DNA of 64,000 nucleotides from Azolla caroliniana (Eukaryota > Polypodiophyta), in the NCBI GenBank assembly GCA_043228905.1, contig JBHGNT010000011.1, forward strand, positions 8,804,001 through 8,868,000, given 5' to 3'. Below, piece after piece: positions 8,638 to 19,360 of this stretch. Every line of letters begins with the position of its first letter. Positions within the stretch are counted from its first letter, which is position 1. The notes below the pieces were generated by a model. The model worked only from the letters and a program-made list of their open reading frames with translations, made no database searches and had not been told where the DNA came from. The translations under genes and the position numbers were made by a program.

Positions 8638-11559
8638 ATGGCACTATCGAAGGAGGCACGCCAATGGATGAGGGAGAACGGGTTAAAAGGATTACTGCGG
8701 ATCGCCGACGCTCCACCACACGCAGAACCAGAGCAGGCGGCAGCATCGATCGATATATCAGAAGTCACGGAAGGAGCGGTGCAGGCGCTCACGGGGACCA
8801 AAGCAGGAGGACTTCAGACAATCGAAAACCCTTCCAGTGAAATCCTGTTCGAATATTTCGGGGAATACTCTATCAGCAGCAAGGCGTACCGAACGCAGGG
8901 CGGAGAGAACTTGCTGTTCGGAGAAGTGGCCCGCGCTATGATGGAATACGGATTCGTGAATCCCCGTCCCCCAGCCATAGCCAAGTACCGGGCAACGTTC
9001 TTAATAGCAGCGTACGAGGGCTTACAAATAGACTGGCTCCATTTCATAACCGAAGGATTGAAGGAGGCCATCAGAAATCTTGTGGAAGGAAAAAAGCCAT
9101 GGGCCGGGATAGCACAATGGCTAACGGTGTTAGTCCCACCGGTGCTCCCCATCACACAAAAGAGAAGAGGTCGGCAGGAGACGACGCCGAAAAAGGTCAC
9201 AAAGCGCCGACATATCCTGGAGAAACACACCCCCGGATGGACCTAGGAAGAAGCAGAACAGCGGGGGGAAGGACCATCCCGACAGCAACAGGAACCGTCA
9301 ACAAAGGCAAAACCGGTAGGAAAAGGCAAAGGGAAATCGGCCGAGGAGGAACCGATAGCGCTCAAACTAATCAATATAACGCTGCGACGGCTGGAACCGG
9401 AACCATAGGTCTTTAGACAAAAGGTCCGTCTGGTAGCCGCACCGGAGGAGGAAGCTGAAACAGAAGACTCATCCGAACCACTGGTAAGACTCCCAGCAAG
9501 ACAAGGTTGGGAGAGACGGGCGAAAGGACCGGCTCCACCAGTTGACAAAACTCAGCAGAGGGCGCAAGGACCACCTCCAGTAGCCGAGGCGGAAGCAGTA
9601 CCGGAACCCGTACCGAGGGAAGCAGCACCGTTACCGGTTTTGCCGGACTTCAGAGAACCGGTCATCCCAGAGAAGAGGAATGAACAAGCGTCGGAGCCAG
9701 AGAAAAGGCCGGAAAAACAGCCTGAGTTAAGGAGTAGAAGTGAGCAAGGCTACCCCGACACAGGAAGCACAAAGCCACAATGGCTGAGATGGCATTCGGA
9801 GCAGTTATCGGGAGTATCGGACCAGTTAGAGGAAGAAGAAACGTGTAGGCAACATCTGACACATACAACAACCCAGGAGTTGGTCGCGCTCCGAAAACAG
9901 ATCGAGGAATTGCAAGGGGAGCTGTTGCAGGCAAGGGAAGGAATTCAACAAGCACAAGCTGTCACCGAGCCGGTCGGGACAACAAGGAAGCAACCAGAAC
10001 TGGAACCGGAACCGGTAGCCTTGCAAACCGGCCCTGAGACCGTAAATATAATAGAAACCTTACGAGAGGAGTTAAAAGCTCAGGAGGCATTAAGGGAAAA
10101 AGAAAGGGAGCAACGGAAAGCGGTGGAGGACGACAGACGAAGAATGGAAGAAGGCCTCCGGAAAGGCCGAGCCACTAATGACCGACTGCAAGAAGAAAAA
10201 GAAAAGCTGCAAAAGGAGAAGGACCGACTGCGTCGATAGGCCGAGCAGGATATAGAGCGACTGCAGGAAGAACTCCGACAACAGAAGGACCGGGACGACC
10301 GGTTAAGAGCTCTGGTAAGCCGACGCCTGAAGCAGAAGACGGAGGACTTCGACCGACTCTACCGAGATCACAAGCAGGCTGAGTCGGACAACAAGAAACG
10401 GGCAGCAGACTACGACCGGCAAATAGAGAAGCTGAAAGAACAACTCAAAGAGACCCGATTAGACCTGGCTAAGACAATGGATGAGGTCAGTGCCAACAAG
10501 GAAGCATTGTCGGCGGAAATAACCCAAGCGACGGAGAGAAGGAAGGAATTAGAGGCGCTAAGGCGGGAAAAGCTGGATCTGACCAAGATCAGGAATGAAG
10601 AAAAGGAAAGATCGACCTTCACGATCAACAAACTGCAAAGTACCTATGAAAAGAAGAACGCGGATTACGAGGCCCAGGCTCAGATAATGGCCGACATTAT
10701 AAAACGGGCAAGGAAGGAAAAGCAAGAAGCTTATGCGCATGCTAAGGCGGGGGTTGACCGGATCAAGCTCATCATGTCAGGTTGGAGTACCTGAGCTCAG
10801 GCAAGGATCAACGAAAGTACGGAAAAGCTATGGAAGGAGTGGTCACAACAGGCAGCCGAGCTGCAGACACTCCGAGCTGATGCCGAGAATCGGAGGAAGA
10901 CCGGTGACAAGTTCTACAAGATGGATGAAGAAAGTATCGTCGCCATTCGGGAAGAATTGTCAGAGGATTTCTACGCTTTAGTGGAAGAACATCTCAAAGA
11001 AATCCGAGGGTTGGTAGAGAGGTTGGATGACGGGCAGCTCGCAACTCAGTTGGAGTTGGAGAAATACGAGTAGGACCGGTTACGATAGGAAGCCAAGGGA
11101 AGAACGACGCCAATCACTATAAGTGAGGGAGAACGACCGGCTGAAGTTGAACCAACCGACACCGAACAACCCCGACAAGGAATACCCGAAGAAGAACTTC
11201 CATTTGAAGGAAATCAAGAAGAGCAGGAGCAGACCGATGCCGGAGAAGAAGAAGAGCTGAGACCGGAAGACACCAGAGCAGAGGAAGAAGGCGCACCGAG
11301 CCGACCAGTCGAGACCGGAGAAAGCGATACTGGTAACAGAACAGAGCCTGGAACGGAGGGAGAACAGGAAGAACCCAAACGGAGCAGTGAGGAAGCACCG
11401 GCACCACAGAATCAAGCAGAGCCGGAGCAGCAAATTTTTACGGAACAGCCAACCCAACCGGAGGTCGGAGACTAGGCAGGCAAGGAACAGGAATTGGAGG
11501 AAGAAGCACCACTTGACACCATCGAGCAGAGTGTGCTCGATATTTTGGAGGAAGAATGA
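8638..11559 (+). pseudogene. aORF of GYP-A: long coiled-coil protein 3' of pol (decayed)
   Basis: One frame of about 974 codons runs from ATG 8638 to TGA 11557-11559, broken by stops at 9244, 9406, 10237, 10792, 11071, 11086 and 11473. Five of these are CAG-to-TAG or CGA-to-TGA compared with GYP-B. Residues 1-165 look globular (EARQWMRENGLKGLLRIAD, then EYFGEYSISSKAYR and WLHFITEGLKEA). A Pro/Lys/Glu-rich linker follows to about residue 380. Residues about 390-820 are a long charged coiled coil (runs such as RLQEEKEKLQKEKDRLR). The tail is acidic (EEELPFEGNQEEQEQ). I do not recognise the family. It is not env-like: no signal peptide or membrane segment is seen. The N-terminal part recalls plant mobile-domain-type proteins, but that is a guess. 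Homologous pieces occur in GYP-B and GYP-C. Confidence 0.82.
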
Positions 11560-11592
11560 GGCTGGGAGTGGATTCGAAGTGCAAGGCACTTT

Positions 11593-11609
11593 CCCACGGG
11601 CGTGCCATG
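11593..11609 (+). promoter_or_regulatory. Conserved motif in place of a polypurine tract, GYP-A
   Basis: CCCACGGGCGTGCCATG directly abuts the 3' LTR. The same 17 bases abut the 3' LTR of the diverged GYP-C element (19781-19797, minus). No polypurine run is seen here. It contains a small CACG-GG-CGTG inverted repeat. Confidence 0.65.
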
Positions 11610-12000
11610 TGTTGACCGGTCAGAAGAGCAAGGACAAGCGGGAAGGCGGAGTCGGATCGGATAATAGGAAGTAAATAATAGTATAATTATTATTCGGAGG
11701 GACGGATCCGGTACAGTTGTACCGATCCGGATCCGGACCGATTCGGATGCCGGTTGCCTAAGCGCACCGATTGTAACCTTGTCGGATGCCTATAAAAGGA
11801 TCCGATGATTTGTAAAGGTTTTGACGGAAGTAATACAAAAGTAATTATTGCGTGTTTATCTGTATCTTCGTATTGTTTTACCGTCTGTGCTTAATTGTAA
11901 TCATCTTACGCGTGTAACCTAGCATCCAATCCTTACCACCCCTTTGGAGAAGTGTCGGATAGACACCTGTGTTGACACTAGTCTGGCCAGGCAGACAACA
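11610..12000 (+). repeat. 3' LTR of GYP-A
   Basis: The 391-bp LTR begins TGTTGACC and ends CAGACAACA, and is collinear with the GYP-B 5' LTR (51344-51732). U3 has a near-palindrome GGTACAGTTGTACC. A TATA box TATAAAAGG lies at about 11791. U5 contains CCCCTTTGGAGAAG, a block shared in form with the GYP-C and GYP-D LTRs. Confidence 0.93.
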
Positions 12001-12036
12001 TTCTTAGCTTCTTCTTTCTCATCCTTTCTTGTTCTC

Positions 12037-12094
12037 TAGTATTGATGTATATTCCAGATTTCTCTGGAACATTCTAGAAACTTTAGGAGTATGG
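12037..12094 (+). repeat. Remnant of the TCN 5' LTR
   Basis: TTGATGTATATTCCA...GGAACATTCTAGAAACT matches the 3' LTR at about 27731-27774. Three of the four heat-shock units survive; the fourth is TTT instead of TTC. The rest of the 5' LTR, the primer site and most of gag are deleted. Bases 12001-12036 are not identified. Confidence 0.7.
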
Positions 12095-14195
12095 TTGCTT
12101 CGACTATGTCCTTATTATGGTGGACTAGGGCATATTGCATTGAATTATCCCCATAGGCCAAGAAGACAAGTAAACCAAATAGTTGCTAGTTCTAATTGTA
12201 CTAAACCCGAGTCTATTTTAGTAGGAATATCTGATAGTCCTAATAGTAGTAATAGCCCAAATCTATCGAACAAATTTGATGTCCTTAGTCAGTTAGAAGA
12301 AAAGTTAAACGACTAAGTCCCGCCAAAATAGGAGCTGTTTGGTTGGACAACCCTAGATCTATGCAGCCCATTAGTGGTTCCATTCCCTCTAAGCAAGTTA
12401 GCAATGTGTTCTTAGCCCAAGTAACAGTTAGTACTAAAAGTACCTCTCCAATACATGTCTCAGCACTCCTAGATTCCGGAGCTAATTCTTGCTTCATGGA
12501 TAGGAATTTTGCCCAAGCTCATCAAATATCCCTAATAAAACTCCCCTATCTAACCTCTGTAGTAGTCATTGATGGTCATCCCATTGCTTCCGGAAATATC
12601 ATAGAAGAGTAAGAGCCCGTTAATATTGTCCTAGATAATTTAGCATGTGTAGTATGCTTTAATATAATTAGTATCCTAGAACATCCCATTGTTTTGGGAT
12701 TACCATGGTTCGAATTACATAACTCAGACATAGATTGGAGAACAAGAGAAATCCAGTATCGACAAAACCGAGGATCTACTCATAAGATTGCAACCATTTC
12801 GCTACATTAGTTGCGTGAGGATGCAAGGAAGAAATGTTTCTCTTCGCAATATCAATAAAACCCTCCAACACCACAAAAAAGGAGTCCACCGTTCAACTTC
12901 TAGAGAAGTATCGTCATTATGCCGATGTGTTCGATAAAGTACAAGCCAATACGTGTCCTCACCATCGACCGTATGATTGCCCCATCGATTTACAACCGGG
13001 AAAAGAGCCACCATGGGGACCGATCTACAATTTGTCACCAACCGAGCTAGAAGTCCTTGGAGCCTATATAGAGGATAATTTGGCAAATGGTTTCATTTGA
13101 CATTTGAAATCTCCAGCCGATGCACCCATTTTCTTCGTCAAGGAAAAGGATGGATCACTTTGTCTCATCGTAGATTACCGTGGCTTGAATAAGGTCCCCA
13201 TCAGGAATAGGTATCCACTTCCCCTTATCTCAAGCCTTTTAGAACGGATCAATGGTGCAAGGTTCTTCACAAAGATCGGCTTACAAGGAGCATATAACCT
13301 CGTACAGATCCGACCAGGAGATGAATGTTTGTTTGACCATCTATTTGGATGATCTACTGGTTTATTCGAAAACCCAAGAAGAGCATGATTCTCGTGTATT
13401 GTTAGTACTAAAACAACTTCGAGAACATGGTCTTTATGCAAAGCTAGAAAAATGTAGTTTCGAGTGCAACCAGGTAGAATTTCTGGGCTATGTCATTTCC
13501 TTGGAAGGCATCTCCATGGAACCAGCTAAGGTCAAAACGGTGGTAGAGTGGTTGACTCCGTGTTCATTGCGAGATGTGCAAGTTTATACATGATTACTCA
13601 AAGCTCATTCTGCCTCTCACATAGCTTACCAGGAAGGGACAATCGTTCGGTTGGTCTAAAGAAGCAGACATGGCTGGCTTATGAGAGTCTTAAGAAGGGA
13701 TTTACATCAGCTCCTATTCTGGCTCATGTTGATCTAGAAAAACCATTCATCATCGAAGCAAACACATCGGATTTAGCCTTGGGTAGCATTCTATCACAAC
13801 AAGGCGATGATGAAAAGCTCCATCCTGTGGCTTTCCACTCACACAAGTTTGATGCCGCCGAAATCAACTATGAAATTCATGATAAGGAGCTATTAGCAAT
13901 AGTGGACTCTTTTACACAATGGACGCATTTTCTAGAGGGATCTTCTCATCAAGTCATCGTATTCAGTGATCACAAAAACCTTGCCTACTTTCAAAATGCT
14001 TGTGTGTTAAATCGACGTCAACCTCGATGGGCCCAATTCCTCACTCGTTTCAACTTCAAAATTACATATCGTCCAAGGAAGCAACAAGGGAAGGCATATG
14101 CAATATCACGACGCTCGTATCTAGCACCGCGTCCTGGCGAGCCAGCTTTTGATAACCAAAAGCAGGTAACCCTGGGACCGACACTACTGCAAGGA
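12095..14195 (+). pseudogene. TCN gag end, protease, RT and RNase H (decayed)
   Basis: The Gag zinc knuckle has lost two cysteines (CPYYGGLGHIALNY, Cys to Tyr at positions 2 and 4). The protease motif is ALLDSGANSCFMD (about 12460). After stops and shifts, RT appears as HHRPYDCPIDLQPGKEP (about 12963) and [20 protein letters not shown] (13131-13190). The middle of RT is deleted between GDE and the catalytic [12 protein letters not shown] (about 13330-13370). RNase H has the usual TSDLALGSILSQQGD and DKELLAIVDS. The region ends at the AAGGA target site of the solo LTR. It cannot make an active polymerase. Confidence 0.85.
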
Positions 14196-15014
14196 TGTTG
14201 GGAGACAGGTCCCTCCGGATGGGAAGGGAGAAGAACAGTGCTGATGAACAAACTCCAGCTACGGAGAGCCGGATGGTGCAGACCCGGTGAGAACCGTATG
14301 AGGAGTACCCGTATTCAGTGATCACAAAAACCTTGCCTACTTTCAAAATGCTTGTGTGTTAAATCGATGTCAACCTCGATGGGCCCAATTCCTCACTCGT
14401 TTCAACTTCAAAATTACATATCGTCCAAGGAAGCAACAAGGGAAGGTAGATGCAATATCACGACGCTCGTATCTAGCACCGCGTCCTAGCGAGCCAGCTT
14501 TTGATAACCAAAAGCAGGTAACCCTGGGACCGACACTACTGCAAGGATGTTGGGAGACAGGTCCCTCCGGATGGGAAGGGAGAAGAACAGTGCTGATGAA
14601 CAAACTCCAGCTACGGAGAGCCGGATGGTGCAGACCCGGTGAGAACCGTATGAGGAGTACCCGTATTCAGTGATCACAAAAACCTTGCCTACTTTCAAAA
14701 TGCTTGTGTGTTAAATCGATGTCAACCTCGATGGGCCCAATTCCTCACTCGTTTCAACTTCAAAATTACATATCGTCCAAGGAAGCAACAAGGGAAGGCA
14801 GATGCAATATCACGACGCTCGTATCTAGCACCGCGTCCTAGCGAGCCAGCTTTTGATAACCAAAAGCAGGTAACCCTGGGACCGACACTACTGCAAGGAT
14901 GTTGGGAGACAGGTCCCTCCGGATGGGAAGGGAGAAGAACAGTGCTGATGAACAAACTCCAGCTACGGAGAGCCGGATGGTGCAGACCCGGTGAGAACCG
15001 TATGAGGAGTACCC
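13959..15014 (+). repeat. 352-bp triplication across an LTR insertion junction
   Basis: Three near-identical 352-bp units run 13959-14310, 14311-14662 and 14663-15014. Each unit holds 237 bp of TCN RNase H sequence, the AAGGA target site and the first 115 bp of the inserted copia LTR. The amplification therefore happened after the LTR inserted. Very few differences separate the units (CGACGT/CGATGT, GCATAT/GTAGAT/GCAGAT, CTGGCG/CTAGCG). Confidence 0.93.
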
Positions 15015-15781
15015 AGCTACGGAGAGCCGGATGGTGCAGACCCGGTGAGAACCGGATGAGGAGTACCCGGCTACGGAGAGCCGGATGGTGCAGACCCGGT
15101 GAGAACCGGATGAGGAGTACCCGGCTACGGAGAGCCTGATGGTGTAGACCCGGTGAGAACCGGATGAGGAGTACCCGACTACGGAGAGCCGGATGGTGCA
15201 GACCTGGTGAGAACCGGATGAGGAGTACCCGGCTACGGAGAGCCGGATGGTGCAGACCCGGTGAGAACCGGATGAGGAGTACCCGGCTACGGAGATCCGG
15301 ATGGTGAAGACCCTGTGAGGAGTGCTCACCGGATGAAGAGACATATTAGTAAATATGTTTATGGGAGTCCATCATGGCTATATTTGCAAATAGCCGAAAA
15401 GTCATATTAGTATAAATATGACTTAGGGTAAACTTTTAGTGTGTTGTTGTCATTCTTGTTGGTGCAAGGAGAGAGACAACGCGTGACTGTGTACAGAGAC
15501 AGAGAGAGAAAGAGGTCGTTGCCTCTGTTGTAACCGCCGCCTGTGGCGAAGATTGTGAGCACGAGGTCGTTGCCTCCATGAACTCACTGTTGTACATTCT
15601 AACATAGTGATAGTTTGCAGCCTGTGGGCTGCAGTGGTTTTTCCCTCTTTGGGTTTTCCACGTAAACATCCTGTGTACTCTTCTCTTTTCTGTGTCGAAC
15701 ATCTATTTCCCGTTTTCTGTGTATGATTCTAAGCTTGGTTGTGGCCGAGCGTTCCGTATAAGGAGTGTTTAGTTCCCGTCA
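14196..15781 (+). repeat. Solo LTR of COP2 type in TCN, expanded by the triplication
   Basis: It begins TGTTGGGAGACAGG and ends TTCCCGTCA, like the COP2a LTRs. A perfect TSD AAGGA lies at 14191-14195 and 15782-15786. Removing the two extra 352-bp units gives an LTR of about 880 bp. It is longer than the COP2a LTRs because it has more 54-bp repeat units. No internal coding region is present, so it is an LTR-LTR recombination product. Confidence 0.92.
14961..15340. repeat. 54-bp minisatellite in the U3 of the solo LTR
   Basis: Units start at 14961, 15015, 15069, 15123, 15177, 15231 and 15285 (last one partial), exactly 54 bp apart. Each contains CTACGGAGAGCCGGATGGTG and GAACCGGATGAGGAGTACC. 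The unit is a multiple of three with no stop in some frames. The same unit occurs about twice in the COP2a 5' LTR, once in its 3' LTR and about five times in the solo LTR at 52290-52590. Confidence 0.93.
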
Positions 15782-15831
15782 AAGGAATGCAGTTCTTCGG
15801 TATGCCCTTGGATTCCCACGTTATCAATACC

Positions 15832-16107
15832 TGTAAAAAATCGGGTATGATTCTTGTGTAGTGGAATAGATGTGAACTGTGTGTGTATGAGAGAGTGAGA
15901 GAGACAAGGAGTAAGACACAGAGTATACGCAAGGTAGATTATATTAACAAAGGAGAAAGACTCAACTACATACAAGGTAGGAGGAGGGTGCTTTTTATAG
16001 CCACCCTCTCTCTTCATTAACTACAAGACTCATGGAGCATGGGGAATGTGAAAGCTCATAAGTTATGTGTCATAGAATATGATTCTATGACTCATACTAA
16101 ATGCTAG
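15832..16107 (-). repeat. Truncated 3' LTR of COP1a
   Basis: It matches the 5' LTR 25727-26145 from the TGTAAA edge (plus strand) as far as TAAATGCTAG, then switches abruptly to RT sequence at about 16108. It contains GA-rich stretches and TTTTTATAG (about 15990). Confidence 0.88.
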
Positions 16108-19100
16108 TACTTGTCGGAAAGGAGGGATTTGACCTTATTGAATTCGACGAGATGCTCACCTCCAATGACTAGGTCATCCACATATAAGATGATGATGATC
16201 GGACTGGCGGAATCGCTTCGTATGTAGAGGGAGTTGTCTGATTTTGACATACGGAAGCCGATTTGATGAAGATATTGCGTTATCTTCGAATGCCAAGCAT
16301 GCGGTGCTTGCTTGAGGCCGTAGAGTGGGTTCTTGAGTCGGCATACAACTTTCGGATGGGTGCTCGAGTTGAAGCCGGGTGGTTGTATCATGTACACCTC
16401 CTCTTCCAATTCGCCTTGGAGAAAGGCGTTCTTGACGTCCATTTGATGGAGGTGCCACCCTTTCGCCGCAGCAAGCGCAATCACGGTCCGTATTGTTGTC
16501 ATCTTTGCCACCAGGGCAAAGATCTCTTTGTAGTCAACTCCGTGCGTTTGGGCGTAGCCTTTCGCTATGAGTCGCGCTTTGTAGCGTTTGAAGGAACCAT
16601 CGGCGTTGTACTTCACTTTGTAAATCCATCTGCATCCGATCGCCTTTTTGTGCGGTGAGGTGGGAACGAGATCCCACGTCTCATTCTTGCGTAGTGCCTG
16701 CATCTCCTCATTCATGGCTTCGATCCATCGCGGATCCTTGGCTGCTTCAGAAAAAGTTTCCGGCTTCCGTATTGTCGCCACCTTCATCATAAAGGCATAG
16801 TGATATGCCATGTAGTCATTGTAGCCGAATCGGTTGGCCGGATTCTTTTCACGGGTGGAGCGACAGAGCTTTTCATTTGTAGAGATTAGGGCTTTCTTAG
16901 CTTCGATTGGTACATCGAAGCCGCCGAACTCACTGTCGAGTGAGTGAGTTGACTCATCGTCGTCGAAGCGATCGTCTTCGTATTCCGGCATTTTCGCCTT
17001 GCCTTTGTCTATCTTCGGGCTAGGCCGTGATGTGCTTTGATTGCTCAAAGGCTCTTGTGGTCCGCTCAGTCGGGTCATGATCAGACTTTCTTCGAACATG
17101 CATGTAAGGCGATCTTCATCCTCTATCTCTTGTTCTGTAGATTCCGAGTGGAGTGGAGTCGGAGTCGAAGTTGTCTCTGGTGCGTACCACTTTTGCTCTA
17201 GTGAGTATCCGGATGTGCGATAAGTCCGGCTTCTTTCCGAAGTATTTTTCGTGCGGAGTGACCTCGTGCACGCCGGATGTTGTGCACCGGTTCATTAGGT
17301 AGATGACCGTATTTGGAGCTTCGGCCCAATATGACTTGGGCATATGCTTCTCGTTCATCATGGCCCGCGCTACTTCGAGGATGTGCCGATTTTTGGGCTT
17401 GGTTACTCCGTTTTGTTGCAAAGTGTGTCGGCAAGTGAATTCTCGCTGAATTCCTTCCTTTCAGAGATACGCCGTGAAATCGTTCGAGAAGTACTCCTTG
17501 CCGCCATCCGATCGAAGGCATCGTACATGTCGGCGTGTGGCTTTCTCGACTTCATTCTTGAATTTTTGGAAGTGTCCGAACACTTCACTCTTTTGTCGCA
17601 TCGGGTAGATCCAAGTGTGCCTAGAGAAGTCATCGATGAAGAGCACATAATATCGGCATCCGCCGAATGTAGCCGTCTGCGTCGGTTCCCATACATCGGA
17701 ATGGACTACGTCGAGTAGAACTTTGCTCACGTTCTGCTCTTTCGGGAATGGGTGTCAGTGTTGCTTGCCGAATTGGCACGCTTCGCATACACCTTCAATC
17801 TCCTTCTCTTTGAATGTCGGGAGTCTGATGACGACTCCTTTCGATTTCATTGCTTTGAGTTTGTTGAGATTGATGTGGCCGATTCGCTTGTGCCATAGCT
17901 CTATGTCGGATTCGGCTTTCGTTCTTTTTGCGAGCATGGCGGATTTCATCTCGTGTGAATTGAGGATGAACATCCGTCCCTCTCTTCTTCCACGTGCGAT
18001 GATTCGGTCTTCTTTTTCGATGAAGCACCCTTCTTGGTCGAATCGTACTTCCATCCCTTGCTCAACCATTTGGCTGACCGAGACCAAATTCTTCGTGAGG
18101 TGGGAACATGCAAGACATTTTTAATGTATGTTTTCTTACCTCTTTCGCTGAACGGAACATTGCCGATGTGCCGAATCGGATGTGTAGTGTCATCTCTGGT
18201 TTCTACATAACCGCGCTCCGGCTCTCGAAGTTCGAGAAACCATTCTTTATGAGATGTCATATGGTTTGAGGCTCAAGAGTCACCAAACCATACGTCCTCC
18301 GGATTGAGGGCACTAGTTGAGGTAGAGGCCGACATAGAGTAGGCTCTATGTTTCATCATTAACATTCCGCCACGGTCAGAGTTGTATGCGTACATTCCTC
18401 CACGATCCTCGTAGTCGGAGTTATGCCCATACATTCTGCTATACTCTTCGTAGTCGGAATTGTGCGCATAATTCGTGAGTTGTCGGCTTGTGGAAGCTGA
18501 TTCACGCATCTTCTTTTGGCACTCTTCTTCGTGGTGGCTGAGCTTTCCGTAATATCCGCATTCGGTTGCGTTTTGACGGCTCAGGCCGGAGTGGAAGCTC
18601 CCCCTTCTTGCGAAGGTTCCTCGTTGGCTTCCGTTTTGCGGCCGAAATTGGGAGTTGTTGTTGTAGGTCGGACCTCGTCCGCCTTGTCCTTGGCTGAATC
18701 GGCCTCTCGCTCGTCCGCGTCCTCTTCTGCCGTTCGAGTGCGTGTAGAGCATGTGGCCTTCCGACTCATTGCTCCTTGTACGCACGTGGTTTTCTTCGAC
18801 CAATTGCATTGATTGGAGCCCGAAGAAGGAGGAAGATTTCTCCCGTGCTAGAACGGCAGTTCGCATCACGCCGAACTGTGGTGCGAGGCCGCTGAGGCAT
18901 ATTTGCACCATCTCATCATCCTCGATATTTACACTTATCAAGGTGAGAGAATCGCAAAGATCCTTATCTTCGAGGTGTATGTCATGATGGACATGTCCCT
19001 TTGTTGAATGCTGTTCAACTCTTGGTGGAGTTGAAGCCTTCTTGCGGTTGTGTTTGCCGCAAAAATCTTTCGTAGATTTTCCCATGCCTCCTTCGGCGTC

Positions 19101-19351
19101 TTGGCTTCGCGAATGTAGCCGAGCATGTGATTGTGAACACATGTCGCCAAGCAATACATCACGCAGCTTGTGGCTTGCTCCCATGTCGCGTATTCGGGAG
19201 CCGCTTCGGCAGGTCGGTCTTCGTGCTCTCCTTTGATGTAGCTCCAATAGCCTTGTCCAACAAGGTATTGGTGCATCTTGTACTCCCAAGATGCGAAGTT
19301 GTTTCGATCCAACTTCTCGGTAGGGAGAGCGCTCCCCATTTGAGTATTCAT
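16108..19351 (-). pseudogene. COP1a gag-pol (decayed, RT truncated)
   Basis: Gag starts at the ATG at 19351 (MNTQMGSALPTEKLDR); the preceding ATG of COP1b is ATC here. A frameshift occurs near 18960. The knuckle is CGYYGKLSHHEEEC, with the second Cys lost. A spacer of repeated HNSDYED-type units follows. The protease site is broken (a stop after WFGDS, 18273). Integrase pieces lie at 17116-18087, with the pre-integrase ELWHKRIGHINL and the core VHSDVWEP and RSDGGKEY; shifts separate them. RT is open from 17099 to 16104 with [21 protein letters not shown] and the catalytic ILYVDDLVIGG, then stops at the deletion joint. Confidence 0.86.
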
Positions 19352-19360
19352 TATGTCGAT

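Larger units (their letters stand above)
3577..12000 (+). mobile_element. GYP-A, non-chromodomain Ty3/gypsy element, 5' end missing
   Basis: In order: the end of protease/linker and reverse transcriptase, RNase H, integrase, a 460-bp spacer, a long coiled-coil ORF (aORF) and a 391-bp 3' LTR. The gag end lies beyond CHR1a, outside the window. The copy is interrupted by a solo LTR (4772-6122). The LTR matches that of GYP-B (45979-51732), so the two are one family. GYP-C and GYP-D are sister families with other LTRs but alignable proteins. The integrase has no chromodomain tail, which excludes the chromoviruses. Whether the lineage is OTA (Tat/Athila) or a non-seed-plant lineage such as Phygy or Selgy needs an RT tree. 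Confidence 0.88.

Noticed and set aside
8638-11559. aORF as a retroviral envelope-like gene
   Set aside because: No signal peptide, no hydrophobic transmembrane stretch and no cysteine pattern; the protein is charged and coiled-coil.
12001-12036. TSD for GYP-A at its right edge
   Set aside because: The left end of GYP-A is outside the window, so no duplication can be tested; the 36 bases after it could not be identified.
13959-15340. CRISPR-like array
   Set aside because: Units are contiguous without unique spacers and are explained by LTR minisatellite and junction triplication in a eukaryotic genome.
14838-15344. 168-codon minus-strand ORF and similar ones at 52226-52672 (repeats of [18 protein letters not shown] type)
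   Set aside because: Translation of the 54-bp LTR minisatellite, lying in U3; open in several frames and not tied to a start context.
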